A DNA stretch of 64,000 nucleotides from Nostoc sp. FACHB-280 (GTDB taxonomy: Bacteria > Cyanobacteriota > Cyanobacteriia > Cyanobacteriales > Nostocaceae). Location: NCBI RefSeq assembly GCF_014697615.1, contig NZ_JACJSD010000030.1, positions 1 to 64,000 of the forward strand, written 5' to 3'. A program made the position numbers and the translations under genes. The notes beneath the pieces are model-generated. The model was not told the origin of the DNA and did not search any database. It saw nothing but the letters and a program-made list of their open reading frames with translations. Below, in pieces: positions 1 through 8,719 of the stretch (position 1 is the first letter of the stretch; every line of letters starts with the position of its first letter).

Positions 1-461
1 TCCGTCAAATAAACTCGGTATCCTTGCTCTAGTAAAACTTTAATCAGGTCAAAGTAAAGTCTTGTGCTGCGATGTTCCTCTCGGCAGTACTTTGAATGCA
101 GAGCGTATGGCGTAGCAATTTCAATCTCTTCTACTCTTTTATCACTTTGCCTTCGAGGGTCTTGCCCAAGGATGACAATTGTTTTTTTATCTTGAATATC
201 GTTATTTAGTTCAAGTATGCTGGGAATATCCACTCCAATTATCCAGGCATCATCATAAAATTTTTGAAAGCCTTCATTAGATGAGCGAAAAATACATCTA
301 GTGGAAGTGTATTGAGGACAGCCTTCTATCTCAAAGTCCTGTCGCATTGTTTCGTATAAGTTAGATAGCTGGTTTTGTGAAATAGTAAAAATCTGAGCTA
401 GATGCTGAGATAAATTTTCAAACTCATTATTTCTAAATTGTGAAAATAAGTACTGAGTCAT
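1..461 (-). CDS. Uracil-DNA glycosylase-like protein, partial (C-terminus outside window)
   Basis: An open frame starts at an ATG at 461 and reads leftward without a stop to base 1, giving about 153 residues. In its second half it has ILGQDPRR, resembling the GQDP-type water-activating motif of the uracil-DNA glycosylase superfamily, followed by TPYALHSKYCREEH and a predicted strand/helix segment ending GYRVYLT. The first 50 residues are polar and unlike any motif I know. If the assignment holds, the protein would act on DNA bases, but the catalytic second motif lies beyond the window and cannot be checked. No upstream partner is visible; the next feature to the right is a broken reading frame. 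Confidence 0.5.
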   Translation of the reverse strand, partial: MTQYLFSQFRNNEFENLSQHLAQIFTISQNQLSNLYETMRQDFEIEGCPQYTSTRCIFRSSNEGFQKFYDDAWIIGVDIPSILELNNDIQDKKTIVILGQDPRRQSDKRVEEIEIATPYALHSKYCREEHRSTRLYFDLIKVLLEQGYRVYLT

Positions 462-538
462 ATTGTAAGTGGTTAAAAATAGCTACTTACATAAAATACC
501 CACTTTTATTAATAGATAATCATGATTTACAATAATGA

Positions 539-778
539 TCTGATGAATACAAGTTACATAGACTGCTTATTTTTATACTTGCTGCTGATCCAGGTCACAG
601 TCCGAGAAATACACACGAGTTACGCTTAATCTACAAAATTAGCAGTGGGATCTGTGCTGAAGGCAATTTATCAGCTAATGCTATCCGAGACACAATTAAG
701 TTGATGCTCAGTGCGTTTGGAATTGAATCGCGTGAATTTTCGCTTTATCTCCGTGAAGATCAGAACGCAGCAGAATAA
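539..778 (+). pseudogene. Start-less reading frame, probable gene remnant
   Basis: A frame open from a TGA at 536-538 to TAA at 776-778 encodes a protein-like sequence (HELRLIYKISSG ... LYLREDQNAAE) but has no ATG or GTG near its beginning. Composition looks coding, with a helix-rich C-terminus. I do not recognise the family. It sits 48 bp before the EVE-domain gene in the same direction, so it may be the tail of a gene once co-transcribed with it. It could also be a chance frame. Confidence 0.3.
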
Positions 779-826
779 TTGGTAAGCGATCGCTAATCTT
801 ATCCCATCAAGCACATCTACCAAACG

Positions 827-1249
827 ATGACCTACTGGTTGTTTCAAGGCAACCCCAAATATTACCGCATCATAGATGGCATCCGCGACTTTGAGCAGAT
901 GCCTTGGCTTGCCACACGCTATGCCAAAGAAATGGCTGCTGGCGACGGAGTGCTGATTTGGAAATCTGGGGATCAATCAGGGATATATGCGATCGCAGAG
1001 ATTATCGAACCACCCAAGATTATCGCTAGTCCGCCTGACATTGGCTATTGGATTGACATCAGCCGTGTTGGTATTAAACCTTGTGCCAGGATTCGGTTTA
1101 CTAGCAAGTTGTTAGAGAAACCGCTGTTACGGGAAAACTTAAAACAAGACCCTGTGCTGAAAAATCTGAACGTCATTCGTCAGCCGAATGCTACCAATTA
1201 CAGGATTACTCAGCAGGCGTGGCGGCGAGTTCATGAGTTAAGAATATAG
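827..1249 (+). CDS. EVE domain-containing protein
   Basis: The 140-residue protein has the hallmarks of the EVE domain, a PUA-like fold that binds modified bases: an N-terminal YWLFQGNPKYY segment, GDGVLIWKSGDQSGIYAIAEI in the middle, and a C-terminal NYRITQQAWRR helix. The whole protein is the domain, the usual size for a stand-alone EVE protein. EVE proteins are known readers of modified DNA or RNA bases and often accompany restriction systems; here the neighbours are a gene remnant upstream and a secreted protein downstream, so no partner nuclease is directly adjacent, although a NERD nuclease lies 1.1 kb further on. The ATG at 827 is the only sensible start. Confidence 0.8.
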   Translation: MTYWLFQGNPKYYRIIDGIRDFEQMPWLATRYAKEMAAGDGVLIWKSGDQSGIYAIAEIIEPPKIIASPPDIGYWIDISRVGIKPCARIRFTSKLLEKPLLRENLKQDPVLKNLNVIRQPNATNYRITQQAWRRVHELRI

Positions 1250-1283
1250 CAAAAGTATTGCAATTTTTATAACTAAATTCGAT

Positions 1284-1838
1284 ATGCTTACAACAAAATC
1301 TCTAAAATCTACATTTTCCATACTGGCTGGTTTTGTATTAGTAACCAATTCGCTCGATGTAGCTAATGCTGTAACTGTATTTAATAATAGTCAAAGTTCA
1401 ATATTAAAACAAAATAGTCAAAGTTATATTGGTTTGCGCTATCGAGATGTACCTAGAGGATTAAAAGATTTAGGTGGGTGGATAGTAGGTAATCCTCAAG
1501 CTGGGCTTGAATATGCGATTGCTCATATTAAGAAGAAAAATCAGAATATGCTATGGTTTGAAATTCTTGTTTCAAGAGATAATAGAGGAAAAGCAACTTT
1601 TCAAGTTATAGATGTACTCAACTTGCCTAAACTAAATAAGTTAGAGCAAATAGGACATGGTGGCTCATGTCTGCTAAACGGAGTCAACGATCCTGAAATA
1701 GTAGCAATTGTGAAATATCAAGATACTGAATATTGGAGGCAGATTACAAAAGCTTGGCGTTCTAATCGTAATTCCGGTAAGTTTGAAGAAATTTCTCCTC
1801 GTAATATTGCCTGTGAAAATCCAGGATGGGGAGTTTGA
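1284..1838 (+). CDS. Secreted/periplasmic hypothetical protein
   Basis: 184 residues beginning with a signal-peptide-like segment: basic N-terminus (KSLKS), a hydrophobic core around residues 11-22 and a plausible Ala-x-Ala cleavage site near residue 29 (VANAV). The mature part has two cysteines, one in GGSCLLNG near residue 135 and one in NIACENPGWGV at the C-terminus, which could form a disulfide. I do not recognise the family. It follows the EVE gene by 34 bp in the same direction but a functional link is unlikely. Confidence 0.65.
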   Translation: MLTTKSLKSTFSILAGFVLVTNSLDVANAVTVFNNSQSSILKQNSQSYIGLRYRDVPRGLKDLGGWIVGNPQAGLEYAIAHIKKKNQNMLWFEILVSRDNRGKATFQVIDVLNLPKLNKLEQIGHGGSCLLNGVNDPEIVAIVKYQDTEYWRQITKAWRSNRNSGKFEEISPRNIACENPGWGV

Positions 1839-2226
1839 AACAATAATAACTATTTCTTTCACGCTATTCTTAAAGGAAAACTCAAAAGTGATAGCGATTT
1901 AAATTTAGCAGCATCTTAAAAAACTTTAGATAAAGTAAGTATGAAAGCGGTTTAATTAGTAGGGTTAATAAGTTGCTAGTTACCATGTACTTCTACTGAA
2001 TATTTCATCAAGTACAAGCTTTCAGCTTATGACTTATTCATATTTTTTATTTCTCAATAATCTAAACTTCACACACTGGAATTGATTTAAGCACTTTATA
2101 ACACTTTTAAACTTAGTGGCAGTTTCTTAACAGCTTCTTAAATTTAATTTCGATAAATATATCATGGTAGCAACAGTCTAGATGATTGATATTAGAGAAG
2201 TGGTATCAAACAAGGTTAATTAAGCA
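1839..2226. other. AT-rich intergenic stretch without recognised features
   Basis: No reading frame with coding character was found on either strand. The stretch is AT-rich and separates the secreted protein from the ribbon-helix-helix/NERD pair; the promoter for the latter is presumably in its right half. Confidence 0.5.
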
Positions 2227-2394
2227 GTGAATAAGAAATGGGCTGTTAAAAGAATAACGATTAATCTCACATCAGTTGAAGCAGAAAAATTAGAAAAATA
2301 CTGTTCAACTACAGGACGACCAGCGACAGATGTAATTCGAGAGTTAATTCGTTCTTTGACTGTTGAAGAATCCCACATTGTAAATAACACATGA
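2227..2394 (+). CDS. Small ribbon-helix-helix (CopG/MetJ-like) DNA-binding protein
   Basis: A 55-residue frame with a GTG start. It begins with a basic strand (KKWAVKRITINL) followed by two helices (SVEAEKLEKYCSTTGRP and TDVIRELIRSL), the pattern of a ribbon-helix-helix repressor or antitoxin. Its TGA stop overlaps the ATG of the NERD-domain gene by four bases (ATGA), so the two are very probably translated together. Such proteins bind DNA as dimers and often autoregulate; here it may control the nuclease-like gene behind it. GTG is the only upstream start that keeps the strand intact. Confidence 0.6.
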   Translation: MNKKWAVKRITINLTSVEAEKLEKYCSTTGRPATDVIRELIRSLTVEESHIVNNT

Positions 2395-3197
2395 TAGATG
2401 GCTGGGTATGCAAACAAAATCTGCTCAAAACCCTGTTCAAGTTAATTGAGGAATTGGCTATGAGAACTCTGCAACAGTCATCAGCATTAAGAGCCGCATT
2501 CCAAGAGAAAATAACTGCTAAAAAGTCTACTGTACACCAAGAAATTCACCAAGCTTTAGGTGACAGTACATTAGGTAGTTTAGCTTCGTTCATGTATGAG
2601 TTTAAGCAAGCTAAAAATCAATTCAAAGGTAGCATGGGTGAGTGGGGTGTATCAGCTATATTCCAATGCTTTCCTGATACTTGGGTGATGTTCAATAATG
2701 CCTTAATCCCTACTAACAAATTTGGCGGTTTAACTGAAATAGACCATGTAATTATAGGTACAAAAGGCATTTTTCTACTAGAAATCAAGACTTGGAAGGG
2801 TTCATTTAGCGCATACAACGATAAGTGGAAACGTCGAGAAGGTAGTAATTGGGTAGCAGTAACTAACAGCCCAACATCTCAAAGTGCTTACCATCAACAG
2901 ATGTTTGCTCAATGGATAGTTTCTGTAGTTCCTAATATACCTAATAATTGCGTTTATGCTCCTGTGGTTTTCCCTATCGCCAAATGGTTGGGAGTGAACA
3001 ATTGTTCAGTGCAAGTCTTCCAAGGTGTACCTGCACTGCTGCAAGCAATGGTTAGTTGCCCTGAGTGTTTGAGTGAGCAGCAAATACAGGCAATCGCCTC
3101 TGCTGTAGCTAATTATGAGATTCCAGAAAATACGACTCCAACGCCTAAACCAATTCCCAAGCCAAAGCCTATTAAGCGTCCCAATTCTAGCAGTTGA
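2391..3197 (+). CDS. NERD domain (nuclease-related) protein
   Basis: 268 residues. The central part (about residues 78-190) matches the NERD domain, a PD-(D/E)XK-type fold: KGSMGEWGV near 79, then GGLTEIDHVI and FLLEIKTWKG, giving the likely catalytic trio D118, E131 and K133. NERD domains are suspected DNA-processing or defence nucleases. The C-terminus is a Pro/Lys-rich tail (residues 243-265). The ATG at 2391 overlaps the stop of the ribbon-helix-helix gene; a second ATG at 2460 has a better Shine-Dalgarno (ttgagga) and may be the real start. Pairing of a tiny DNA-binding protein with a nuclease recalls toxin-antitoxin layouts, but this is inference. Confidence 0.75.
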   Translation: MIDGWVCKQNLLKTLFKLIEELAMRTLQQSSALRAAFQEKITAKKSTVHQEIHQALGDSTLGSLASFMYEFKQAKNQFKGSMGEWGVSAIFQCFPDTWVMFNNALIPTNKFGGLTEIDHVIIGTKGIFLLEIKTWKGSFSAYNDKWKRREGSNWVAVTNSPTSQSAYHQQMFAQWIVSVVPNIPNNCVYAPVVFPIAKWLGVNNCSVQVFQGVPALLQAMVSCPECLSEQQIQAIASAVANYEIPENTTPTPKPIPKPKPIKRPNSSS

Positions 3198-3453
3198 GTG
3201 TTTCTACTTTATTTTTTAGGCAAAACCCAAATAGGCTTATCTACCAGCCAGAATAGGCAGCACATTACAGGTGATGTTTATAGCTGTAAAAAGGGAATAC
3301 TAAACATAGAACATTGTTTTATTTTTATACTATGAATAAACCAAATAGTGTAGATAATATAGAACAAAAACGGCGAAAGTCTAATGGGCCTGCATATCTC
3401 CCATACCCTAGTTGCGGAATGTAGCTTTTTCTATTTGAGATATTCTAAGTTAA

Positions 3454-4095
3454 TTATCTGTCCCTCTCATCCATCTGTTTCCTGACCCATTCCCTGATTG
3501 CTTGTCGGAAAACACGTCTTCCTGCCATACGGTATCTTTCAATTAGTGATGGAATTTCTTGAATATTTAGATTAGGAAACACTAAACTTGTTTCTGTTTG
3601 AATATATTCCTCACCTTGCAATTGGTAAATTTTGATGACTCCAGAATCGTAAGACCAAATCTCAGGTACACCTAATCGTGCATAAATGGGGAAGCGATCT
3701 AAAGACTTACTGGTAACATCAATTTCTAAAGCTAAATCGGGAGGTGGGTCTTGATTTAAATCAAACTTGAGCTTGCCGCGAATTAAGAGTTCATTTTGAA
3801 AATAAAAGCAATTATCAGATTCTACTCCAGCTTTTTTAAGTTCTCGCTTCCAGGTGGTTGAGCCGTAACACTCGTAATCTAGCTCTAAAACCTCAGCCGT
3901 ATCTTTGATGATGTCACCAATGATTTCCTTATAATATTCGTGTTCTGGTAATGGGGTCATGATTTCTAACGTGCCATCATCATAAGCAATCCTAGCTGCT
4001 CGGTTTTCACCTAAATCTATTAATAAACTCTCAAATTGTTGCCAACTGATATTATAGAGAACTACCCGGTCAGCGCGACGTTCTGTTAACAGCAT
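3454..4095 (-). CDS. Uma2 family endonuclease (DUF820)
   Basis: 213 residues, the normal length for the Uma2/DUF820 family, which is greatly expanded in filamentous cyanobacteria. The PD-(D/E)XK core is visible: PPPDLALEIDVTSKS with D120 and E124, preceded by LEIMTPLPEHEYYKEIIGD and followed by YARLGVPEIWSYD. Biochemical function and target are not established for the family; a restriction-endonuclease-like fold is known. It is a single gene transcribed away from the Cas6 gene. Confidence 0.9.
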   Translation of the reverse strand: MLLTERRADRVVLYNISWQQFESLLIDLGENRAARIAYDDGTLEIMTPLPEHEYYKEIIGDIIKDTAEVLELDYECYGSTTWKRELKKAGVESDNCFYFQNELLIRGKLKFDLNQDPPPDLALEIDVTSKSLDRFPIYARLGVPEIWSYDSGVIKIYQLQGEEYIQTETSLVFPNLNIQEIPSLIERYRMAGRRVFRQAIREWVRKQMDERDR

Positions 4096-4406
4096 AATTC
4101 CTCGCAGTATCAGTGAGCCATCAACAATAATCAGTAATCAGCGAGAAATCAAGTATATTTTGAAAACCTGCAACTGATGACTGGCTAATATCAAAATTTA
4201 TCTTAATTTATTGTATCAATCATCATTGATGAATACTTTCAAACCTAGCAACCTCCTCTCACGCAACTTTCAACGAGAAGCGATCGCTAAACTCGTCAAT
4301 CAGCAAGACATCCACTTCACTCCTCCTTTTCTGCTTATACTTAATTTTCCCCAAAGGGGGATGAAATCACCTAAAATATTCAACATTCTTCGACTCAACC
4401 CATACG
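4096..4406. other. Intergenic region between uma2-like gene and cas6
   Basis: Divergent intergenic stretch of 311 bp. It contains a small inverted repeat (ATCAAT-catc-ATTGAT, about 4227-4242) and a HIP1-like site near 4282. A 77-codon frame starting at 4211 overlaps the cas6 start in another frame and lacks coding character. The promoter of cas6 is presumably here; no CRISPR repeats were seen. Confidence 0.5.
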
Positions 4407-5549
4407 ATGCCCAGAGCAGTCACAGCCCCCAAACGCAAGCCTAGAGCCAAACCAACCCCGAAAGACTCAGTTCTTACGTGGCCAGATGAAACGGAACTGG
4501 TAGGCTTAGTGTTTGATTTGGAGGCAACAGCAACGGCTTCTCTTTACTCGCAATACACGATAGGACTTCATGCTTGGTTTCTCGACCAAGTACGCCAAGT
4601 TGACCCAGACCTATCTGCTTACCTGCACGATGGCGAGTCAGAAAAAGCTTTCACTATATCAGCACTGGAAGGTCAACTGCTTCCTAGCGGCAAACAATTG
4701 AAACTAGTCGCTAACCAAATCTATCACTGGCATATCAACGCGCTATCTCAACGAGTGGCATTGTTTCTCAAGCAGTGGTTGACTAACTTACCAAAGATTA
4801 TCGATTTGAGAGGCGCATCCCTGCAAATCAAGCAAGTGAGTATCGCTCATGCCCCCACGACTTACGCCCAATTACTGCGATCGCCAATTGAAAAATCAGT
4901 AGTAGACCTCAGTTTCGTTTCACCAACCAGCTTTCGCCGCAAAGGACATCATTTCCCATTGCCAGTACCAGAAAACTTGTTCCACAGCTATCTAAGGCGG
5001 TGGAATGACTTTTCGCAGCAGCCTGTAGACCAAGAAGCTTTTGTGAACTGGATTGATGAAAGCGTTATCATTCACCAACACCATTTGGAATCGATGAAGG
5101 TGGCAGCAGGCAAGCAAGGGTCGGTCACTGGATTTACGGGAGCAATATCTTTGGGTTTGAGCAGGGCTGCTTTGGCAAATACTGAATTTACTCAGCTATT
5201 CTACGCTTTGCTCCGGCTTGCCCCATACTGTGGGACAGGGCATAAGACAACTTTTGGGATGGGACAAACTTGCTCTGGTTGGCTCTCAGAGCAAAAGGCA
5301 GCTGTAGCCGAGCAGTTGATTACTGATATGCTGGCTCAACGGATTGAAGAACTGACAACGATATTTACTGACCAACGTAAACGCAAGGGTGGGGAGCGCA
5401 CAGATAGGATTGCTGTGACTTGGGCGACTGTACTGGCCCGTCGAGAACATGGAGATTCTTTGGGGGCGATCGCAACTGACTTGGAGATGAAACCAGAGAC
5501 TGTGAAGACTTACGTGAAGTTGGCTCGAAAGGCTCTCAAGCAGGAGTAG
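4407..5549 (+). CDS. cas6: CRISPR-associated endoribonuclease Cas6 with C-terminal helix-turn-helix extension
   Basis: 380 residues. Residues about 30-300 match cyanobacterial Cas6, the ribonuclease that cuts CRISPR repeat RNA: LVFDLEATATASLYSQYTIGL at 31-54, H55, SPTSFRRKGHH at 172-182, and the glycine-rich loop YCGTGHKTTFGMGQT at 284-298. After this the protein continues for about 80 residues with a basic linker (QRKRKGG) and a helix-turn-helix resembling a transposase or sigma region 4 (SLGAIATDLEMKPETVKTYV, 351-370). A standard Cas6 would end near residue 303. No other cas gene and no repeat array lies in the window, so this copy is an orphan here. The last 122 bp are duplicated just downstream. 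Confidence 0.82.
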   Translation: MPRAVTAPKRKPRAKPTPKDSVLTWPDETELVGLVFDLEATATASLYSQYTIGLHAWFLDQVRQVDPDLSAYLHDGESEKAFTISALEGQLLPSGKQLKLVANQIYHWHINALSQRVALFLKQWLTNLPKIIDLRGASLQIKQVSIAHAPTTYAQLLRSPIEKSVVDLSFVSPTSFRRKGHHFPLPVPENLFHSYLRRWNDFSQQPVDQEAFVNWIDESVIIHQHHLESMKVAAGKQGSVTGFTGAISLGLSRAALANTEFTQLFYALLRLAPYCGTGHKTTFGMGQTCSGWLSEQKAAVAEQLITDMLAQRIEELTTIFTDQRKRKGGERTDRIAVTWATVLARREHGDSLGAIATDLEMKPETVKTYVKLARKALKQE

Positions 5550-5741
5550 CTAATAAAACTATTGTAAAATCCAGGTTATTAATTGCGAATTGCGAATTGC
5601 GAGTTGCGAATTGTTAGTGCTTGGGCGACTGTACTGGCCCGTCGAGAGCATGGGGATTCTTTGGGGGCGATTACAACTGACTGGGAGATGAAACCTGAGA
5701 CGGTGAAGACTTACGTCAAGTTAGCTCGAAAAGCTCTTAAG
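5419..5741 (+). repeat. Tandem partial duplication, two 122-bp units (5419-5540 and 5620-5741)
   Basis: The two units are near-identical and read in the same frame. The 79-bp spacer contains the cas6 stop and a run of attgcga-type short tandem repeats (5580-5612), a repeat class common in heterocystous cyanobacteria. The repeats may have mediated the duplication. Confidence 0.8.
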
Positions 5742-5771
5742 GGAACTGAGGGGGCAATTGAGAATCAGTAG
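5583..5771 (+). pseudogene. Duplicated fragment of the cas6 C-terminal HTH coding sequence
   Basis: Bases 5620-5741 repeat 5419-5540 almost exactly, in the same frame, at an offset of 201 bp. The frame encodes the helix-turn-helix of the preceding Cas6 (WATVLARREHGDSLGAI ... YVKLARKALK) with a few substitutions (D to T and L to W changes in the turn). It has only a TTG start inside a heptamer-like repeat (attgcgaattgcga). This looks like a partial tandem duplication rather than a gene, although a 62-residue DNA-binding peptide cannot be excluded. Confidence 0.65.
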
Positions 5772-6045
5772 TCGGCAGAACAGGGATTGGCGCGAAGCGG
5801 AGGAGTAGAGTAGTGTTCGCCCTGTAATTATGAACAAGAACGGTAGGAATTATTAGCAGGTGTGTTATCAAGCTGGCGTTTAGAATTGAAGGCGATCGCA
5901 CTTTCAATTATGAGTTGAATTTTCATGATATTTCTTGCGAAAGATGATTTAAGTTTCTAGATCACTCTAAAGACAAATAGAGTCAAGTAGAGCTAAGAAT
6001 TAAAATATAAATTAATTTAATTTACCCTAACAAAATAATAAATAT

Positions 6046-6198
6046 ATGTTGAGTATACTTTGGGGCATAGTGGTTTTGCTAGTAGCTTTTTGGGTATTAG
6101 GGCTAGTGCTTCATATTGCAGGAAATTTAATTCATGTGGCATTGCTTATAGCTATTGCCCTCGCCATCTATAATTTTTTCAAAGCTCGTGATGTATAA
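6046..6198 (+). CDS. Small two-segment membrane protein, Lmo0937-like
   Basis: A 50-residue frame from an ATG at 6046. Almost the whole length is hydrophobic: LWGIVVLLVAFWVLGLVL then HVALLIAIALAIYNF with a basic C-terminal end (KARDV). Size and pattern match the short membrane proteins called the Lmo0937 family, common in cyanobacteria and often stress-linked, with no defined function. It is a single gene with a strongly AT-rich upstream region. Confidence 0.65.
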   Translation: MLSILWGIVVLLVAFWVLGLVLHIAGNLIHVALLIAIALAIYNFFKARDV

Positions 6199-6300
6199 AA
6201 GAATAGCTCTTAAGATACAGTATGTTTTTCAATTAAAATCTGTAAAAATTGTTGCTGTATTGTTTGATTAATTTTAATTTCTAACTCTTGAGTTCCTGAT

Positions 6301-6990
6301 ATGAAATTAATTAATTTGACTAACTGGTTTAACCACAAGAAAGAAATTATCTTACTTTTTGATTCAATTGTGGCAGCGAATGAAATAGCCATGATGCTTA
6401 ATGCTCAATGGGATAGTTGTAATGGTGTAATCGTAACTGTCTGTAATGAGGTTGCTGTTAATACTGCTGCCCAATTATGTGAAGTTAAATGGTGTCATCA
6501 AGGTGCTGAAAAAGCTGTCTTGGTTAGGTTAAAGACTGATGAGTTTCTACAGCGTTACGCACTTGGAGAAAGAAATTTCCATAATGCTAACTTAAGATGT
6601 GCCAAATTGTTATCCACTAAGCTCAGTCAAATTAATCTCAGTTATGCACATTTGAATATGGCTGATGTTAGTCAAACTAACTTAACTCAAGCTAATTTCA
6701 CTCAAGCAGACTTAACTGGGGCAAATTTGAGAGGGGCAGATTTAAGCCAAGCACAGTTAATCAGCACAAACCTAACTCAGGCAAACTTAGCTCAAACTAA
6801 TTTGAGAAAGGCAAATTTGTTTAGGGCGAATTTAACACAAGTAGACCTGACTAATGCAGACTTAACAGGAGCAAATTTAGCACAAGCAGACCTAACTGGG
6901 GTAAATTTCCATTTGTGCAACTTAAGTGGCGTTAATCTAGAAGGTGCAAAGTTCATTGAATCTGAGTTATCTTGTGCAAAACAATGTTAA
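6301..6990 (+). CDS. Pentapeptide repeat protein
   Basis: 229 residues. Residues 1-80 form a separate, unrecognised N-terminal domain. From about residue 92 to 225 the protein is a run of A(N/D)LxQ/x pentapeptides (for example QANFTQADLTGANLRGADLS) that fold as a right-handed quadrilateral beta helix. Pentapeptide proteins are abundant in cyanobacteria and mostly uncharacterised; no transmembrane segment or signal peptide is seen. Confidence 0.88.
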   Translation: MKLINLTNWFNHKKEIILLFDSIVAANEIAMMLNAQWDSCNGVIVTVCNEVAVNTAAQLCEVKWCHQGAEKAVLVRLKTDEFLQRYALGERNFHNANLRCAKLLSTKLSQINLSYAHLNMADVSQTNLTQANFTQADLTGANLRGADLSQAQLISTNLTQANLAQTNLRKANLFRANLTQVDLTNADLTGANLAQADLTGVNFHLCNLSGVNLEGAKFIESELSCAKQC

Positions 6991-7126
6991 TTTAAGTGTC
7001 GATAAAGCAGCTTTTGTGTATGTTTGCTGGTGAGCCAAACAGAACCCTACATCGAGCAGTATCATAACCAGGAGTGTAACAGCAGTGATCGCTGGCTATG
7101 GCAAGTTTATGCTACACATAGAGTTA

Positions 7127-7900
7127 TCAATTTTTTGGCTGAATCAAGTGATTGATGGTATTTACAATATGTTGATAATGCTTGTAATCACGAGTAGGTG
7201 ATGATAAAGAAATTAATTTACCTAATTTTAATTCTAGTTGTATTAAGTACCACGGAGTTCGATTTGCTAAGGGAATTTGAGTAACAGAGGCTTTTAAAAC
7301 TTCACTTAGCTTTGCTTGTTGAGTAAATATACCCAAAAATTGATGTTGTTTTTTGATAATAATTTGGTCTGAATATTTATCAAAGTCACAAAAAATCTGC
7401 TTTGGAATTGCTAAAGATTTGAAAATAATAGCAATACCTGGAAGTAAAAATACTATTCCTTCGAGAAATCCTGACCACCGATCATCTTGTTGAATCTTTA
7501 GCCCAAGCTGTTGAGGATTGTTGATAAAAGCATTAATTGTATCAGTAATTTTGTAGTGCTTCTCTTTAATAAATACTCTATGGTTCACTAATTCTATTGC
7601 ATCCATACTAGAAGAAGTATACAGTACAACTCCTGTCCCATATTCTGTGACAACAGCAGCTTCCTTTAGCTGACCAGAGAGCCTATTTGTTTCTGTTCCT
7701 AACAAACTAAGAATTGTTCTTCGGCAAGTAATTTTGTTACTGTCATTGCGCTGACATTCTAATGTAGTTAAATTGCTTGTAGCTGCAATAATGAGTAATC
7801 CAATGATGACAAAAGGAATACTAAATATTATTCCCCAAAGCCATTGTAAATTTTTATCTTCTAATACCAATTTAGTTGATGTTTCCTCAATAATTTGCAT
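7127..7900 (-). CDS. Membrane hypothetical protein
   Basis: 257 residues with two hydrophobic segments, about 19-42 (LWGIIFSIPFVIIGLLIIAA) and 145-165 (FLEGIVFLLPGIAIIF), separated by a domain of about 100 residues with three cysteines near the start (C49, C59). The C-terminal 80 residues are soluble and basic. I do not recognise the family. It starts immediately after the TAG stop of the upstream pentapeptide membrane gene with no spacer, so the two are translationally coupled and probably act together at the membrane. Confidence 0.7.
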   Translation of the reverse strand: MQIIEETSTKLVLEDKNLQWLWGIIFSIPFVIIGLLIIAATSNLTTLECQRNDSNKITCRRTILSLLGTETNRLSGQLKEAAVVTEYGTGVVLYTSSSMDAIELVNHRVFIKEKHYKITDTINAFINNPQQLGLKIQQDDRWSGFLEGIVFLLPGIAIIFKSLAIPKQIFCDFDKYSDQIIIKKQHQFLGIFTQQAKLSEVLKASVTQIPLANRTPWYLIQLELKLGKLISLSSPTRDYKHYQHIVNTINHLIQPKN

Positions 7901-8719
7901 CTATCCATTCCCTAATTGACTTAATATTTGTGCTAATTCAGCTAAACACAAATTCCCTTCTACTGGTTGTCTGCCTTGCTGTTCTGGTTTTAAATAGAGA
8001 TATTTGCAATCAATATTTATAAATTTATTATGAGTGGGTATTTTCCAAGCGAACACACAAGCCCCTGTCAATATAGCAAAGGAGAAATCTGTATTTTGCA
8101 CTAGAGAATGGCTAAAGTCAGTATCCGTTAAGTTGGCTTTTCTAAAAGATGTACCAGGATGACTTTGAATTAATTGCCGCAGCCATTGTAAAATCCGAAA
8201 ACTTACAATTCCAGAAACAGACATTAACAGTAGGAAGAAACATCCTTGAGTCGGAGAACTACTAAAGCTAGAAAAACCAATCATCATAAACCAAAATGTC
8301 AGCAGGAGCATCGCTAAAAATAATGTAGCAATAGCTCCCATACTGAAGATATTACTAAGTATTGGGAATTGAACAATCAGACTATCTCTAAGAAAAATCT
8401 CAGCTAAAAATAATAACAAGGGGAGCGCACCAAACAGGAAATTGAGGACGGGTTCGCTCAATAAGGTAGTTAATACCTCTACCAAGAGTATAAAGGAGCC
8501 GCATAAAATTATTGGGCTGGCTATAGTCGCAACAAATAACACATTTACTTGGCGTTGGCTCTGTCCCGTTTTGACCTGTTGAAAGTTAGTCCCTATTAAG
8601 TTTGCTCCAGCAAAATCACAACCTCGCAAGTCAGAACCATTAAAATCTGCGCCAGCCAATTGCTGTCCTTTGAAGGAACGATTTTGCAAGTTCTGATTGC
8701 TGTAGTTGAGACTAGTCAT
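7901..8719 (-). CDS. Pentapeptide-repeat membrane protein
   Basis: 272 residues. The N-terminus has pentapeptide repeats (LAGADFNGSDLRGCDFAGAN, residues 21-40). Then come about four hydrophobic segments (roughly 58-88, 92-110, 122-150, 157-178). Another short pentapeptide stretch (FRKANLTDTDFSHSLVQNTDF) follows near residues 192-215. The pattern is known from cyanobacterial membrane-tethered pentapeptide proteins of unknown role. First gene of a two-gene unit with the membrane protein that follows it directly. Confidence 0.75.
   Translation of the reverse strand: MTSLNYSNQNLQNRSFKGQQLAGADFNGSDLRGCDFAGANLIGTNFQQVKTGQSQRQVNVLFVATIASPIILCGSFILLVEVLTTLLSEPVLNFLFGALPLLLFLAEIFLRDSLIVQFPILSNIFSMGAIATLFLAMLLLTFWFMMIGFSSFSSSPTQGCFFLLLMSVSGIVSFRILQWLRQLIQSHPGTSFRKANLTDTDFSHSLVQNTDFSFAILTGACVFAWKIPTHNKFINIDCKYLYLKPEQQGRQPVEGNLCLAELAQILSQLGNG

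Noticed and set aside
3332-3424. 30-codon frame (MNKPNSVDNIEQKRRKSN...)
   Set aside because: Too short, no recognised motif, no coupling to neighbours; kept out for lack of support.
4211-4444. 77-codon plus-strand frame overlapping the start of cas6
   Set aside because: Overlaps cas6 in another frame, low-complexity composition and no Shine-Dalgarno; likely a shadow.
5580-5613. Short attgcga repeats considered as a CRISPR array near cas6
   Set aside because: Units are 7 bp with no spacers; this is the heptamer-type short tandem repeat common in Nostocales.
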